DNA from: Prorocentrum cordatum
Taxonomy: Eukaryota > Sar > Dinophyceae > Prorocentrales > Prorocentraceae
Assembly (NCBI GenBank): GCA_963575745.1
Contig: CAUYUJ010010424.1
Span: forward strand, 1 to 64,000
Reading direction: 5' to 3'
Length of the DNA stretch: 64,000 nt
Position 1 is the first letter of the stretch, and every line of letters starts with the position of its first letter. The notes beneath the pieces were generated by a model. The model was not told where the DNA came from. It did not search any database and saw only the letters and a list, made by a program, of their open reading frames with translations. The translations under genes and the position numbers were made by a program. Below are positions 19,934 through 30,202 of the stretch, one piece after another.

Positions 19934-20206
19934 ATGCTCACTTTGTTTAAGGTATTCGTCAAGCCCACATCAGCGCTCGAGCTAAAGACAACCAACGTCA
20001 CGCTGTGCCAAGGTCAGCTCAGACAGACTAAGCTGGGCTACGCACATCGAAACATGTCCAACCCGAAATTGAGAACAAATTTGACCACGAAAGTGAATGT
20101 GAGAACGACCAAACAATGCGACATCAAAGTAACGCAATACAACGCTGACGGCAGCTCGGAATCCCAAGCTCAGTCTGAAGCCGACTCGAAATCTGAGCCA
20201 AGCTAA
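19934..20206 (+). CDS. Orphan 90-aa ORF in an AT-richer patch
   Basis: ATG to TAA without interruption. The product is basic and Thr/Asn/Lys-rich at first (LELKTTNVTL, SNPKLRTNLTTKVNVRTTKQ), ending in a Ser/Gln/Glu tail (SSESQAQSEADSKSEPS). Codon choice is much less GC3-biased than in genes X and Y, and the surrounding ~450 bp (19780-20230) is AT-richer than the rest of the window. No signal peptide, membrane segment or known domain. It could be a real small gene, an exon, or a chance ORF in a transferred or retroposed fragment. Confidence 0.35.
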   Translation: MLTLFKVFVKPTSALELKTTNVTLCQGQLRQTKLGYAHRNMSNPKLRTNLTTKVNVRTTKQCDIKVTQYNADGSSESQAQSEADSKSEPS

Positions 20207-20304
20207 GCTGAGCTGCGGCACAAGCGCCCGCACGACAGACCCCCCTCGAGAGGTATCATCCGTCATCTTCTGTGGCCGCTTCCCTGGGGCTCCAGAAAGA
20301 ACAA

Positions 20305-20440
20305 ACTTGGGATCGCTCGGACGTGTGCATGTTTTCCCGGCGAGAACCATGGAGGAGCATCTGGCATCATCTTGCGACACAAGCACACGCGAACTCGAAG
20401 ACTTTTACGGGAATGGGCGTCCGAGCGATGGCGATCAACG
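20305..20440 (+). repeat. Hairpin repeat, copy 1
   Basis: Opens with GGGATCGCTCGGACGTGTGC and closes with GGGCGTCCGAGCGATGGCGA, its partial inverse. A diverged direct copy lies at 20578-20710. Confidence 0.6.
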
Positions 20441-20577
20441 CGTGCTGGCCAGGACAAAATCTGCTTCCATCCAGGCAGCATGAAGCAGGAGGGCGTCCTG
20501 GGGGAAGTTGGCCCGAGTTCTTCTCCGTTGTTCGGCGCGCCACGGGGCCCTCCTCAGGCCCCTGGGGCCGCCGGCTT

Positions 20578-20710
20578 GGCATCGCTCGGACGCGTGCGCT
20601 TTTCTCGGCAAGGATTATCGAGGAGCATGTTTGCGCACCTTCTGAAAAAAGACACGCACGAGACCGACGAGTGCACAGGGAAGGGACGCTCGATCGATGG
20701 CAAGCAACCG
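20578..20710 (+). repeat. Hairpin repeat, copy 2
   Basis: GGCATCGCTCGGACGCGTGC, then TTTTCTCGGCAAGG and ATCGAGGAGCATG, matches copy 1 in order; the closing arm is CGCTCGATCGATGG. Non-coding. Confidence 0.6.
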
Positions 20711-20849
20711 CCTCGGGATGCAGCGCTGTGACCCGCGCTCCCGGGCCGGGCATGGCGCGGGAGAGCGGGAACCGCTGCGCGGGCTTCCGAAGGCCACGTG
20801 TCCCACTGTTCAGGTGGGCACACCGGTCATTGGGCTATGCCAGTGATCG

Positions 20850-21057
20850 GGGGCAATGTTAGGGGGGGATAGGCATAGGGGGGGATGCATCGATCCCCAA
20901 TCGCCCATCGATCGCCGATAGTGGCCCGATAGCCTCAACCTGCGCAGGAAGGTGCGGATTCACGATCGGAGGCCTATCGCCGATCTATCGGCGATGTATT
21001 GCCGATTCCAGGTCGATTCATCCCCCCCTGTGCCTATCCCCCCCTATCGTTGCCCCT
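20850..21057. mobile_element. ~205-bp element with ~55-bp terminal inverted repeats
   Basis: The left end (AATGTTAGGGGGGGATAGGC, then ATAGGGGGGGATGCATCGAT) is the inverse of the right end (ATCCCCCCCTGTGCCTATCC, then CCCCTATCGTTGCCCC). The interior contains CTATCGCCGATCTATCGGCG, shared with 13628-13664. No ORF; MITE-like. Confidence 0.8.
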
Positions 21058-21059
21058 CA

Positions 21060-21890
21060 AGTCAGGTTCACGCGGCGTTCTCGCGCCGGCGACACTGGTG
21101 AAGGCGTTCGAGGTTGAACCCCGCATGATAGAAGGACGCGGAAGCACCGAGGGGCACGGAAATACTCCAGAAACCGACGGAATTTTCTTTTGAACGATCG
21201 GGACCACGATCGGTGCAAGAATGAACGATCGAGGCGGTTTCAAAAACCTTTGCGCGCGCCAACGCTGCGCGAACCTACAGTATGGGGATCGGTCAGCAGG
21301 TGCTTTGCCTCGACGCACCACCTGCTGACCAGCAGCTCGTTGGATGCGCGGGCTGAACCGCGGTCGAGCTTGTTCCGACCTCGCTCGATTCGAGCCTTCT
21401 CCGTGGGAGCGTGGGTGGGGGGGGGGCCAGGAGTAGGCGAGCGTGTACGCGGGCGGCCAAACGTGTGGTGGAACTGACGAAGCAGCCCCGCACTTCCTCG
21501 GTGCAACATGTTGGGGAAAGGAGGGGTAGGGAGGCGGAGGGAGAGAGTGAGGGCGAAGGGTGCACGGGGAGGAACAGCGGCAGAGGGGAGCGGGAGGGTG
21601 CGGTGAGCTGCCCGAGGAGGATGGCGCGGGCAAAGTAGAAACCAATCTCATAATGGAGACGCAGCACATCCGTCCCTGAGACCTGGCGTTGCGAAACGAT
21701 GGCGTCGCGGAGAGTCACGAGCCGAGCCTTGGACCCCGTCTTCCTGCTGCACTTTCCCTGCTGCGGTTTCCGAACCGCATCGATCTGTGATGGCCCAGGG
21801 TCCCGGAACCGCGTAAGCAACGCCCAGTGTGAACCATCTGAATCGCCCAGGTCTCAGCAAACACTCAGCCACGTGCAGAAGGGGGTCTCG
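21060..21890. other. No recognisable gene
   Basis: GC-rich unique sequence with one G-rich tract (21415-21430). Frames on both strands lack recognisable content. Confidence 0.45.
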
Positions 21891-21895
21891 AACGT

Positions 21896-22021
21896 ATCCC
21901 TATCCCTAAGATTGACACGCCAAAAGGCGATGACAATCTTAGGGATTCGCCCTCAAAAAATAAGGGAATCCCTAAGATTGGCATCGTGATGAGGAGGTGC
22001 CCAGCATAGGGATAGGGATAT
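21896..22021. mobile_element. Foldback element, CCCTAAGATTG arms
   Basis: TATCCCTATCCCTAAGATTG at the left, CAATCTTAGGGATTC and GGAATCCCTAAGATTG inside, and TAGGGATAGGGATA at the right form nested stems. Non-coding. Confidence 0.7.
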
Positions 22022-22042
22022 GCTCCAGGCTGGGAAGTATGG

Positions 22043-22158
22043 GGAGGGGGGAAGGCTTCTTAGAAGCACCACTGCTTCATAGAAGGCGCGGGCCTTCTCT
22101 ATAGAGGTAGGGCCGGCGCCTTCTGAGAAGCAGCCTCCTTCTAACAAGCCTTCCCCAC
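22043..22158. mobile_element. Foldback element, GAAGGCTTCTTAGAAGC arms
   Basis: A left arm of ~43 bp (GGGGGAAGGCTTCTTAGAAG, CACCACTGCTTCATAGAAGG) is the inverse of the right arm (CCTTCTGAGAAGCAGCCTCC, TTCTAACAAGCCTTCCCC), with a short GC-rich loop. It lies only 22 bp from the previous foldback. Confidence 0.75.
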
Positions 22159-22159
22159 T

Positions 22160-22797
22160 CCCTCTGCCCCCCCTGTGCGCGCCACCAAGACACGGTGGGG
22201 GCGCGCATCAAGAAACCATATGCTTCTCGTCGTGGTGCCCCGGGCTCCTTCGCTCCGCGTGCCGCGTGGTGACTTCTCGCGACCGTCGAAAAGAGGCTCG
22301 TGCGCTCCAGGGCCTCTGGGTTTCCCCCTCTACACGCCAGTCGTTGAAAGTAGGTATTTCTGGATTCCCAGATCTCAAAATACTTCAAGCGCCTTCCTAC
22401 TTCAAGAGTCAATGTGCTTTTGCTGTGTTCCGTTCTTCCCTGGGAGGGCCCGAGCCCAATCTACTTTGTCCGCCTTCCTACTTCATGTTTCTGCCTGCGT
22501 CTTCCGACCGACGTGCACGCATCTCGCGCGAGGGTTTTCAGGGCTGGGCCTCCTGCGAGGGCTGAGTTGGGCTGTAGATGGTGGCCCGAGGCCCCTACCC
22601 AGAGGCTTTTTGATCTTCCAGGCTCCGACGGTTCGCCGCTCCGCCCGCCCCCCCCGCGCGCGCGGTTGCCGCTCCCCCCGCCCTTCTCCTCTTCCTGTCC
22701 TCCTCCTCCTCGACCCTCCTCCGCGAGCCTCCTTGGCCCTCCTCCGCCTCCTCTACCCTCATCCTCCTCCGCGATCCTCCCCACCATTCCTTCCCTT
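22160..22797. other. No recognisable gene
   Basis: Mixed sequence with a twice-repeated CGCCTTCCTACTTCA (22392 and 22472) and a C/T-rich run just before the spliced-leader relic. A promoter or polypyrimidine acceptor tract cannot be assigned. Confidence 0.4.
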
Positions 22798-22819
22798 CCG
22801 TAGCCATTTTTAGCTCAGG
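22798..22819 (+). other. Dinoflagellate spliced-leader relic
   Basis: CCGTAGCCATTTT (22798-22810) is an exact 13-nt match to the 5' part of the 22-nt dinoflagellate spliced leader; the next bases, TAGCTCAGG, match the rest with an inserted T and two changes. About 95 bp downstream begins a zinc-ribbon LINE ORF1. Established background: mature dinoflagellate mRNAs carry this leader by trans-splicing, and reinserted cDNAs keep a leader relic. The relic marks the original 5' end of a full-length retrotransposed transcript. Confidence 0.8.
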
Positions 22820-22913
22820 CCGGTCTGGGTCAGGATTCGTGAGCTTGGTGGCACGGCCTTCAGAGCGGCGCTGTGTCACCGAGCCTTTTCGGCATGGTGC
22901 ATCCAGTCAGGCG

Positions 22914-24160
22914 ATGCATGTGCATGGCAGTATGTCAGCCCATGGACCCCCTCGCCCCAAGAAGCCGGTGTGGGGATGGCGGTGCAGTCGCTGCGGGTGC
23001 GCGGAGAACAAACACAATTGGGTTTTTTGAAAGCAGTGCAAGGCGCATTGGCAAGGTGTGCAGTTTGTTGACAGCAGCTGGAGCGAACGGTCTCATTGGC
23101 CTAATGGTGACTGTGCTGCTGATGACGGTGCTGCCATGGCTCGTCTGCCTCTAGCCCCTGGTCCTCCAAACGTCCGCTCGTGGGGTTACCAGTTCACTTT
23201 TGTGAATTTCTCCACTGAGGAGCTCCAGACCATTGCCAGTACCGCTCAGACGCAGGGGGGGGGCCTTGCAACAACGAGCGGGCGACGGCTGCCAAGAAGG
23301 AACTCATTCGCAAGTCTCTCCCCAAGCAACCTGCACCACTGGAGTTCCAGGTTGGACAGGAGGCGTCCAATCTCAAGGCCCTCGAGGAGAAGCGGGCCCA
23401 CGAGTTGGGCAATTTGGGGCGGTGGCGGGAGGACGTACGCGGGCAGCAGGACGTGGTCCACCACATCTTCGACGAGCTGGCGGGGCGCAAAGCACAAAGA
23501 GAACTCATCTCGCAGGTGGCTGCTCACGTTTCTCCCAAACCCGAGCCCGACCAAGGCTTGCGTGGGAAACTATCTCTCAAAGCTCTGTTGGTTGGCGAGC
23601 AGACGGCTCTGGCGGTTGTCCGTGATTTGCCGGGGGATCTGTCGGCGGAGGATCGCGAGGCCATCGCTGCCAGGGCGACGCTGCTGAAGGCGGGCGTCCG
23701 CAAGGTGGCGCCCGACCTCTTCGGGAAACCCAGCGAGAACCTGCAGCAGCTTCGCGCTGATCACAAAGCACACCTCACCCGCTTGGCGAAGAAGAGGAGG
23801 ACGAACAACGGCGCTGCTCCTGGCGAACCTGACGCTGGCGGGGCAGATGGTGGAGGGGCTTCTGGCGCAGGAGTTGCTGGACAGCCACGCGGGCAGGTTG
23901 CCGCAGCCGCCCTCGCCTCAGCCTCGTCTGGCCCTCCCAGTGGCGGTGGAGGCGGCGGAGCCCCCCCCGCCGCGGAGGACGCGCGCCCTCGATTCGCCCG
24001 AGCGAAGGCACAGTCTCAACAGTCGTCAGATGGGTTCCCCCCCACAACATGGTGTGGCGGGGGGGGGGGGCGCTATCAAGTAACCGGTCCAGCCTGCTCG
24101 CGCAAGGTTCCGCGCGTTCTGTCACCGCGCCTAGGCTTGGGCTCCGGGACAATTCTCTGA
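22914..24160 (+). pseudogene. LINE ORF1 (zinc ribbon + coiled coil), broken
   Basis: From the in-frame ATG at 22914 the protein has a zinc ribbon WRCSRCGCAENKHNWVF, then TGA (23028-23030) exactly where the partner Cys should be, then KQCKAHW. The related ORF at 63738 has FFFCKHC there. The frame continues (NFSTEELQTIASTAQTQ) to a G9 run near 23250, where a frameshift moves to the frame encoding RATAAKKELIRKSLPKQPAP, LEFQVGQEASNLKALEEKRA, HELGNLGRWREDVRGQQD, a charged helical region. An Ala/Gly/Pro-rich tail ends at TGA near 24160. The likely role is a nucleic-acid-binding ORF1 or gag-like protein; this is inferred from domain order, not a database match. Confidence 0.65.
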
Positions 24161-24189
24161 TCTTAAGTTTTTGGCCGAGCTGTCTGTCT

Positions 24190-24720
24190 TCTCGGGGGGA
24201 TCCGCGCGCCCCCCCCCCAGCCCAGCTTGAACTCCTAGTGGTTATTGCCAATTGCAACAGTTCGGGGACACCATTTGGCGGATCCTGAAGATATCGGCTC
24301 GGCTTCTAAATGCTGCTGGGACTTGGGTTGGAAATCCGTCTGGCGTGCTTGGTACCTCCGGTGGGGTCGCGATTCTCGGCGGGGATTTCATGGGCGCCCA
24401 TGGGCCCACGAGTGAGAGTGACAGGCAAAGTAGTAAGAGCTGTCGCGCACATGCCACGAGATGCACCTTGCCATGCCGTCTCAGTTTACGGCTTTGACGC
24501 GCGAGGATTCACCGGCAGGCAGGTTGACCTGGTAGGTGCGGTCGGCAGTTCCTGTGCGCTCGATGGCGCCAGCTCAGTCCTGGGCGGGGACTTCAATATA
24601 GAGCCAGATAAAATTCCAGATAGTGGAATTGCTGAGAAGTTTAGGGGAGAAATCGCCAGTATGGGGACCCCGACGCATGCGGGCGCTCGCAAGAACAAGT
24701 GCGACTTCTTGGGGGGGGGG
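24190..24720 (+). pseudogene. LINE APE-type endonuclease, broken
   Basis: Pieces of the exonuclease-endonuclease-phosphatase fold appear in order: VVIANCNS near the start, TSGGVAIL in one frame (about 24360), then HAVSVYGFDARG, DLVGAVGSS and the diagnostic VLGGDFNIEPDKIP (about 24580-24620), followed by GTPTHAG and KCDFL in another frame. This enzyme nicks target DNA to prime reverse transcription. At least one frameshift is present, and coding runs into the poly-G tract where the family usually continues with a serine/glycine-rich loop. Confidence 0.7.
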
Positions 24721-24767
24721 GGGGGGGGGGGGGGGGTGGGGGGGGGGGGGGGGGGGGGGGGGGGGTC
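24712..24767. repeat. Poly-G tract
   Basis: A 56-base run of G with a single T, interrupting the endonuclease domain. It may be expanded in the genome or poorly resolved by sequencing. Confidence 0.9.
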
Positions 24768-25566
24768 CCAGGGCCTCGCTTAAAGTATCAAACGGGTTGG
24801 CGCCGCTAAGAATGGCCAGTTCATCCTTCGCTTCAGGGTGGCCGTGGGTTTCCACGCCTGACTCTGCAGGCTGTGGGCGCTCGGTCTTCAGGAACCCCCT
24901 GCTCTTCAAGCTGTTGCTAATCCAGGTCCCCTTCCGCGCCCAGGAGATCATTCCCCGGGCTTCCATCTGCTGGGTCTGCGCGACGAGGAGACTCAGGGCG
25001 GGGGGGGGGCGACGGGGCGGGGGGCTAGCTTTCCAGTGCCGATAAGCTCTTGGCCAACAAGTCGGAAGTTGAGCTCGACGGGTTTCACGGCGCCGAGCTT
25101 GCCTGCTCAGGGGCTCGGGGCGATGGGCTTCAAATGGTCTGGACAAGGGATTCTGAGGTCCGGCCACCGTATTTTAGTCTCACGTGTCCTGCGTCGCGCG
25201 CGGTGAAGTGGGTTTGTTCGAGGTTCACGGCCATTGTCTAGCCCCCCTGAAAGTTCGTTGAAGGGGGGGTGCTTGGAAGGGGAGGCGGACCTTGCAGAAG
25301 CTCTGGTTGCGAAAAACATTTGGGCATCCGAATGGACCAGGGCCGTCTTCTCGATTTTCGTGCGCTGGAATGTCAGGCCCGCGGGGCCTGCCTTCATTGC
25401 GGACCAGGGAGACCTTCTTGAGAAGCAGCGTGCTGTCCGTCTGGTTGTCAAAGTTGGCTGGGCTGGCCAAGAAAGATTGGCGCGTTCGGTTGACTGCCGA
25501 GCTGGCTCAGGGAGCTAGGAATGTTCACCGTGCCATCGAGGATCCGAAGTGCTGGCGCTCCACGGT

Positions 25567-26223
<657 letters not shown>

Positions 26224-26295
26224 TCCCCGAGGGGCAAATGTTTCTGATCCCGGGGCCTGCCTGGGCAAGTTATGGAGAGTTCGCCCCCCCCCCCC

Positions 26296-26565
26296 CCCAG
26301 ATGCTCCACGATGGAAAAATTTCGAGCGCGCGTGATCGCGCTCGAAATCGCCGGGAAAACCGGTGATTTCGATAGCGGGCGATGGAAGCGCAGGTTTCCA
26401 GAAGGTCAGCTGCGCTCGAAATTAAATCGAGCGCGCTGGAAATCTCGCGCTCGAAAGTTTCAAAACGCCGCGCTCGAAATTTCAATTTCGAGCGCGGGGT
26501 CGCTGTCGAAATTCGCGTTCGTCGCTATCGAAATTTGCGCCCGTCGAATCCGCGCCCATCGCTCT
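26296..26565. repeat. GAAATTTCGAGCGCGC palindrome cluster, copy 1
   Basis: Many overlapping palindromes of the type ATTTCGAGCGCG/CGCGCTCGAAAT within 270 bp. Its left boundary CCCAGATGCTCCACGATG is the inverse of the right boundary of the copies at 53881-53960 and 54420-54656, so this copy is inverted relative to them. Confidence 0.75.
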
Positions 26566-26569
26566 GGAA

Positions 26570-27620
26570 ATCGTCGTGAAGCGCTCTTCACGCTCCTCCT
26601 CGTGTCCTCTTCCCCCCCCCCTCCTCCCCGTCCTCGTCATCCTCCTCCCCCTATATTCCTCCTCCTCCTCCGTATCTATATCCTTATATCCGTGCCTTTC
26701 TGTTTCTCTTTCGCCTCCTCGTCCTCCTGTTCCATCTCCTTCTCCTTATGTTTCCTTCTACTCCCTCACCCCCTTTCCTGAACAGAGCGCGAAGGCGTCT
26801 CGGGCGAGTCGCCCCGACGCGGGAATGGGGGCGCAGGAGGAACACGATTGGAGGAAGAAGTTGAGGAGGAGGAGAAGGATGATGATCAAGGTGGCGATGG
26901 CGATATGGATGAGACCCACGATCACGAGACTAAGGGGGATGACGAGAAGGAGAGGGGAAGGGAGGGGGGAGGGAGAGGGGGGCGAGGCAGAGCAGGAGGA
27001 TGATGAGGATTTCTATGAGTGGGTGGGGGAGGGGGATGAGGATGATGATCAGGAGGAGGATGAGGAGGATGAGGAGTAGGAGCAGCGAGGAGGAGGAGGA
27101 CGAGGAGGACGAGGAGGGCGAGAGGAGTGGGTAGGATAAGGAGGAGGAGGACGTGGGGCGGGGGGTAGATGAGGAAGAGGAGGGATGACTTGAATGGTGA
27201 TGGTGATGATCAGGTGGCAGGAGGAGCAGCAAGGAGGAGGAGGAGGACAATGGATGAGAAGGATCAGGAGGAGATGGAGGGGGAGCGATGGGGCGGGGAA
27301 TGAGGATGGGGCACGGGAAGGGAAGAATATGAGGAATATTAGGGCGAGGATGAGGATGCGGAACGCACATGGGGCCCCCGCTCGAGACTTCCCCCGCATT
27401 TCAAGGTGGCAGGCGCGGCAACAATTCAGACAAGCAACGTGATAGGTGGATAATGTCCGTCGTCATCCCCCCTTCCCTGTCCGCCCCCCGTTCGCCCCGC
27501 CCCCCTCCCTCCGTCCAAGCGTCCTCGCATCCAAGCTGCCTTAAATCAATCATATGTTATCCTTCCGATCTCGTCTGCTGATCCTGCCCTTCCCTTTTGC
27601 TTTCCCCCTCCTCGGAGCTC
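26570..27620. other. C/T-rich then GGA-rich low-complexity sequence, no gene
   Basis: 26600-26770 is pyrimidine-rich; 26850-27300 is GGAGGA/GATGAG purine-rich. Reading frames of 140-170 aa on both strands are composition artefacts. Confidence 0.7.
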
Positions 27621-27624
27621 TTGT

Positions 27625-28071
27625 TTGGGCTCGAGGGCCACGGCGCGGGCCTCGCGCCTGGCCCTCAGGGTCGGCGGGCCCCGCCCGCCCCCAGGGCTCG
27701 GCGAGCCATGGGTGGTCATGGAGGTCGGGGAAGTACCTCCAGGCCTTCCCATGGTCCACTCCCACGGCAGGCCCGCCAGGCCCAAGCGGGGTTGGATCGG
27801 GCCTGCGCTGCGGGAGGCACCGCCCTGCCCGTGGCCAGGCTGCCCCGACATGGTCGCGGTGGTCAGGGATTCGCCCCGGGCGGTTTGGCGGCGCCCCCCC
27901 GCCTGGCACGTGGACGATGGGTGGACCCCAGGGCAGCCTTGGCCATTCACCATCACGCCCACGCTCCCCGACGGGCTGCGCATGACGTGGTCCGTGGGCG
28001 GTGTGCAGTGCGCCCAGGAGTACAGCAGAATCGCCGCCTTGCCGTTCCGCTACTACTACAGCAGGGGCTGA
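27625..28071 (+). CDS. Possible C-terminal coding exon (hypothetical)
   Basis: The plus frame to TGA at 28071 ends with a varied, Trp-rich sequence: CPWPGCPDMVAVVRDSPRAV, WHVDDGWTPGQPWPFTITPT, LPDGLRMTWSVGGVQCAQEY, then SRIAALPFRYYYSRG. GC3 bias is strong and the sequence is not repetitive. The 5' part (before about 27800) is Pro/Gly/Arg-rich and may be intron; the ATG is not trusted. No family recognised. It would be the first gene of the plus-strand island. Confidence 0.4.
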   Translation: MGSRATARASRLALRVGGPRPPPGLGEPWVVMEVGEVPPGLPMVHSHGRPARPKRGWIGPALREAPPCPWPGCPDMVAVVRDSPRAVWRRPPAWHVDDGWTPGQPWPFTITPTLPDGLRMTWSVGGVQCAQEYSRIAALPFRYYYSRG

Positions 28072-28864
28072 CGGCACTGAAGGGATACAAACCAAACATC
28101 CCCCAACCCCCCTCCAACCATCCCCCGCCCCTCCCTCCGCCCGTCCCTCATTCATTCCGGCTGTCCGTCGTCAATCGCCGTTCCGTGCCCCCCTGTCTTC
28201 CTTGAGATTGTGCAATAGATCGTGATTGTGGTGATGACGGTTGCACATGTGACATGTCGTTCCGTTCTCGAGTCCTCCCGTCGGTTGCCTAGCGCGCCGA
28301 CCCCAGATCGCGGCATGCCCCCCCCCCCACACAAGCGCGCGCACTGACGCCCTCACCCGCCCCATATCACCCCATCCCCTCCCCAACGCATCCAAAATCC
28401 TGACGCAATCGTCGCGTCGCAGCCGTTTCGGCGCACGAGGATTGTTTCACAGTCGTTTTCAATACCATGAAAGTGAAGCCATATCGATATCCAACTGCGG
28501 ACGTCGATGCCAATGACTTCGCCCACGCGTTCATCGAGTACGTGGGACGCGTGGGCGTTCGAGGGGCACCCTCGCTCTCCTGTCCACTACGTTTACCGAT
28601 GTGTAGTCTCGTGCGCAGCGTTGTTCAGCAGGAGGGGCGCGATGAGGGAGGAGGATTACGGCGAGGGGAAGTGCGAGGAGGAGGGGGCGACGATGAGGGG
28701 GGGGGAGAAGGAGGGGGATAATGGTGTGGAGGAATATGGAGAGATGGAGAGGTCCGTCTCCTCCTCATCCTTCTCCTCCTCGTCCTCCCCCCTCCCCGTC
28801 GCCCCCTCCATCCTCATATTCCCCCTCCTCAGTCTTATCCTCATTCCCCTCATATATCCCCATC

Positions 28865-29072
28865 CTCGACCTCCCCCCCCCCCCCCCAATCGAACGCCTG
28901 ATCCCCCCCCCCCCCCCCCCCCCCCCCCCACACACACACACGCACGCCACGCGCACGCACGCACGCACACACACGCACACACACACACACACACGCACGC
29001 ACACACACACATACACACACACACCACCACCACCGCCACCACCACCACCACCACACACACACCATCGCACGG
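28865..29072. repeat. Poly-C, (CA)n and (CAC)n tracts
   Basis: Two poly-C runs (28875-28888, 28906-28929), then CACA/CGCA repeats and CAC triplets. No gene in the flanking 28080-28860. Confidence 0.9.
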
Positions 29073-29374
29073 CATCTGTTACACTGCTTCTCCATCAGGG
29101 GGGAAGGTGTGTATCAGATAAAGTGCGTCCAGTCAGGCATTTTGCCTCGGGCGCTACCAGTCGCTGGACAAGGCGCGCGCTGTCCACGCGCCGAGCCTCG
29201 TGGACTGCAGCGAGCTGGTCCTTCGCGTGTGACGCATGCTCAAACGTTCCCTACGCCGCCCCTTTCTCCTCCTCGTCCTCCCCCATCTGTCTCCTCGCGT
29301 TTCCCCCTACTCCTCGTCGCCCTCATCCGTATTGTGCGCCTCCGTCTCCTCCTCGGGTAGGTCGGCATGCAGAT

Positions 29375-29950
29375 GTGTAAATGTGTAGGTAAGTCGGTAG
29401 ATGGGTCGATCGGCAGGTCGGGCATAGGTGGGTAGGTGTGTATGCAGGGGGAGCAAGTACGTGGTACGGTCGTGAGGTGTGTGTGAGTATGTTGGGCGGC
29501 AGACGGGCATGCACGTCGATATGCGTGCATGGTTGAATACGGGCGTAATACGTGCATGTATGTATGTAGACACGTGTGGATGTGTGTACGTATATATACA
29601 TGTATATATGTATGCGGTTATGTATGCATGTGCGTATATATAAATATGTGTATGTTTATGTGCACGTGTACATGTACGAATGTATGTATGTATGTATGTG
29701 TGCAGGTATGCATGTATGCATGTATGTATGTATGTATAGATGTACGGGTGCATGTACGTATGTATATATATATACGTATGCATGCATACATGTACACATG
29801 CATGTATGTTTGTATACATGCATGTATGTATGTGTGTATGTATGTATGTACGTACGTACGTACGTATGTATGTTTAGGTGCATGCATGCATGCATGCATG
29901 TATGCATGCACATATGTGTGTAGGTATGCGTAGGCATGGGTGTGTATATG
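29375..29950. repeat. (TGTA/CATG) tetranucleotide tract
   Basis: About 570 bp of TATG, CATG and GTAT repeats with alternating purine-pyrimidine character. Reading frames rich in Tyr, Met and Cys are artefacts. Confidence 0.95.
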
Positions 29951-29959
29951 TACGCATAC

Positions 29960-30165
29960 GAAAATCTCACATGCATCCCACGTGAGAATTACGTGCGGTC
30001 AACTGGTATATCCCGCACACATCTCACGTGAGATGTCCGTGAGATGTAGCGACTGACCTCACGACCATCTCGCGTGAGACACACGTGAGATGTCCGTGAG
30101 ATGCATCGGCGGACCTCACGAACATCTCACGTGCGATATACGTGAGATGTCCGTGGAGTACTGCC
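29960..30165. repeat. CTCACGTGAG satellite, cluster 1
   Basis: Tandem ~65-bp units with palindromic ATCTCACGTGAGAT, followed by CCGTGAGATG and CCTCACGA. Further clusters occur at 37795-37975 and 52150-52200. Confidence 0.8.
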
Positions 30166-30202
30166 CCCACGGCGCGTGATTGGTGTGCGGCCCATTTCCC
30201 AG

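Larger units (their letters stand above)
22798..25520 (+). mobile_element. LINE, 5' half (leader relic, ORF1, endonuclease), degenerate
   Basis: Plus-strand LINE beginning at a spliced-leader relic, then a zinc-ribbon/coiled-coil ORF1, an exonuclease-endonuclease-phosphatase type endonuclease, a 56-bp poly-G interruption and degraded sequence to about 25520. A ~650-bp (CT)n tract ends it. RT was not identified downstream. Stops and frameshifts show it is inactive. Confidence 0.7.

Noticed and set aside
24574-25167. 197-aa minus-strand ORF opposite the LINE endonuclease region
   Set aside because: Locally protein-like, but it runs through the poly-C complement of the poly-G tract and lies opposite the plus-strand LINE; treated as a shadow.
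29507-29976. Tyr/Met/Cys-rich ORFs on both strands
   Set aside because: TATG/CATG tetranucleotide tract.
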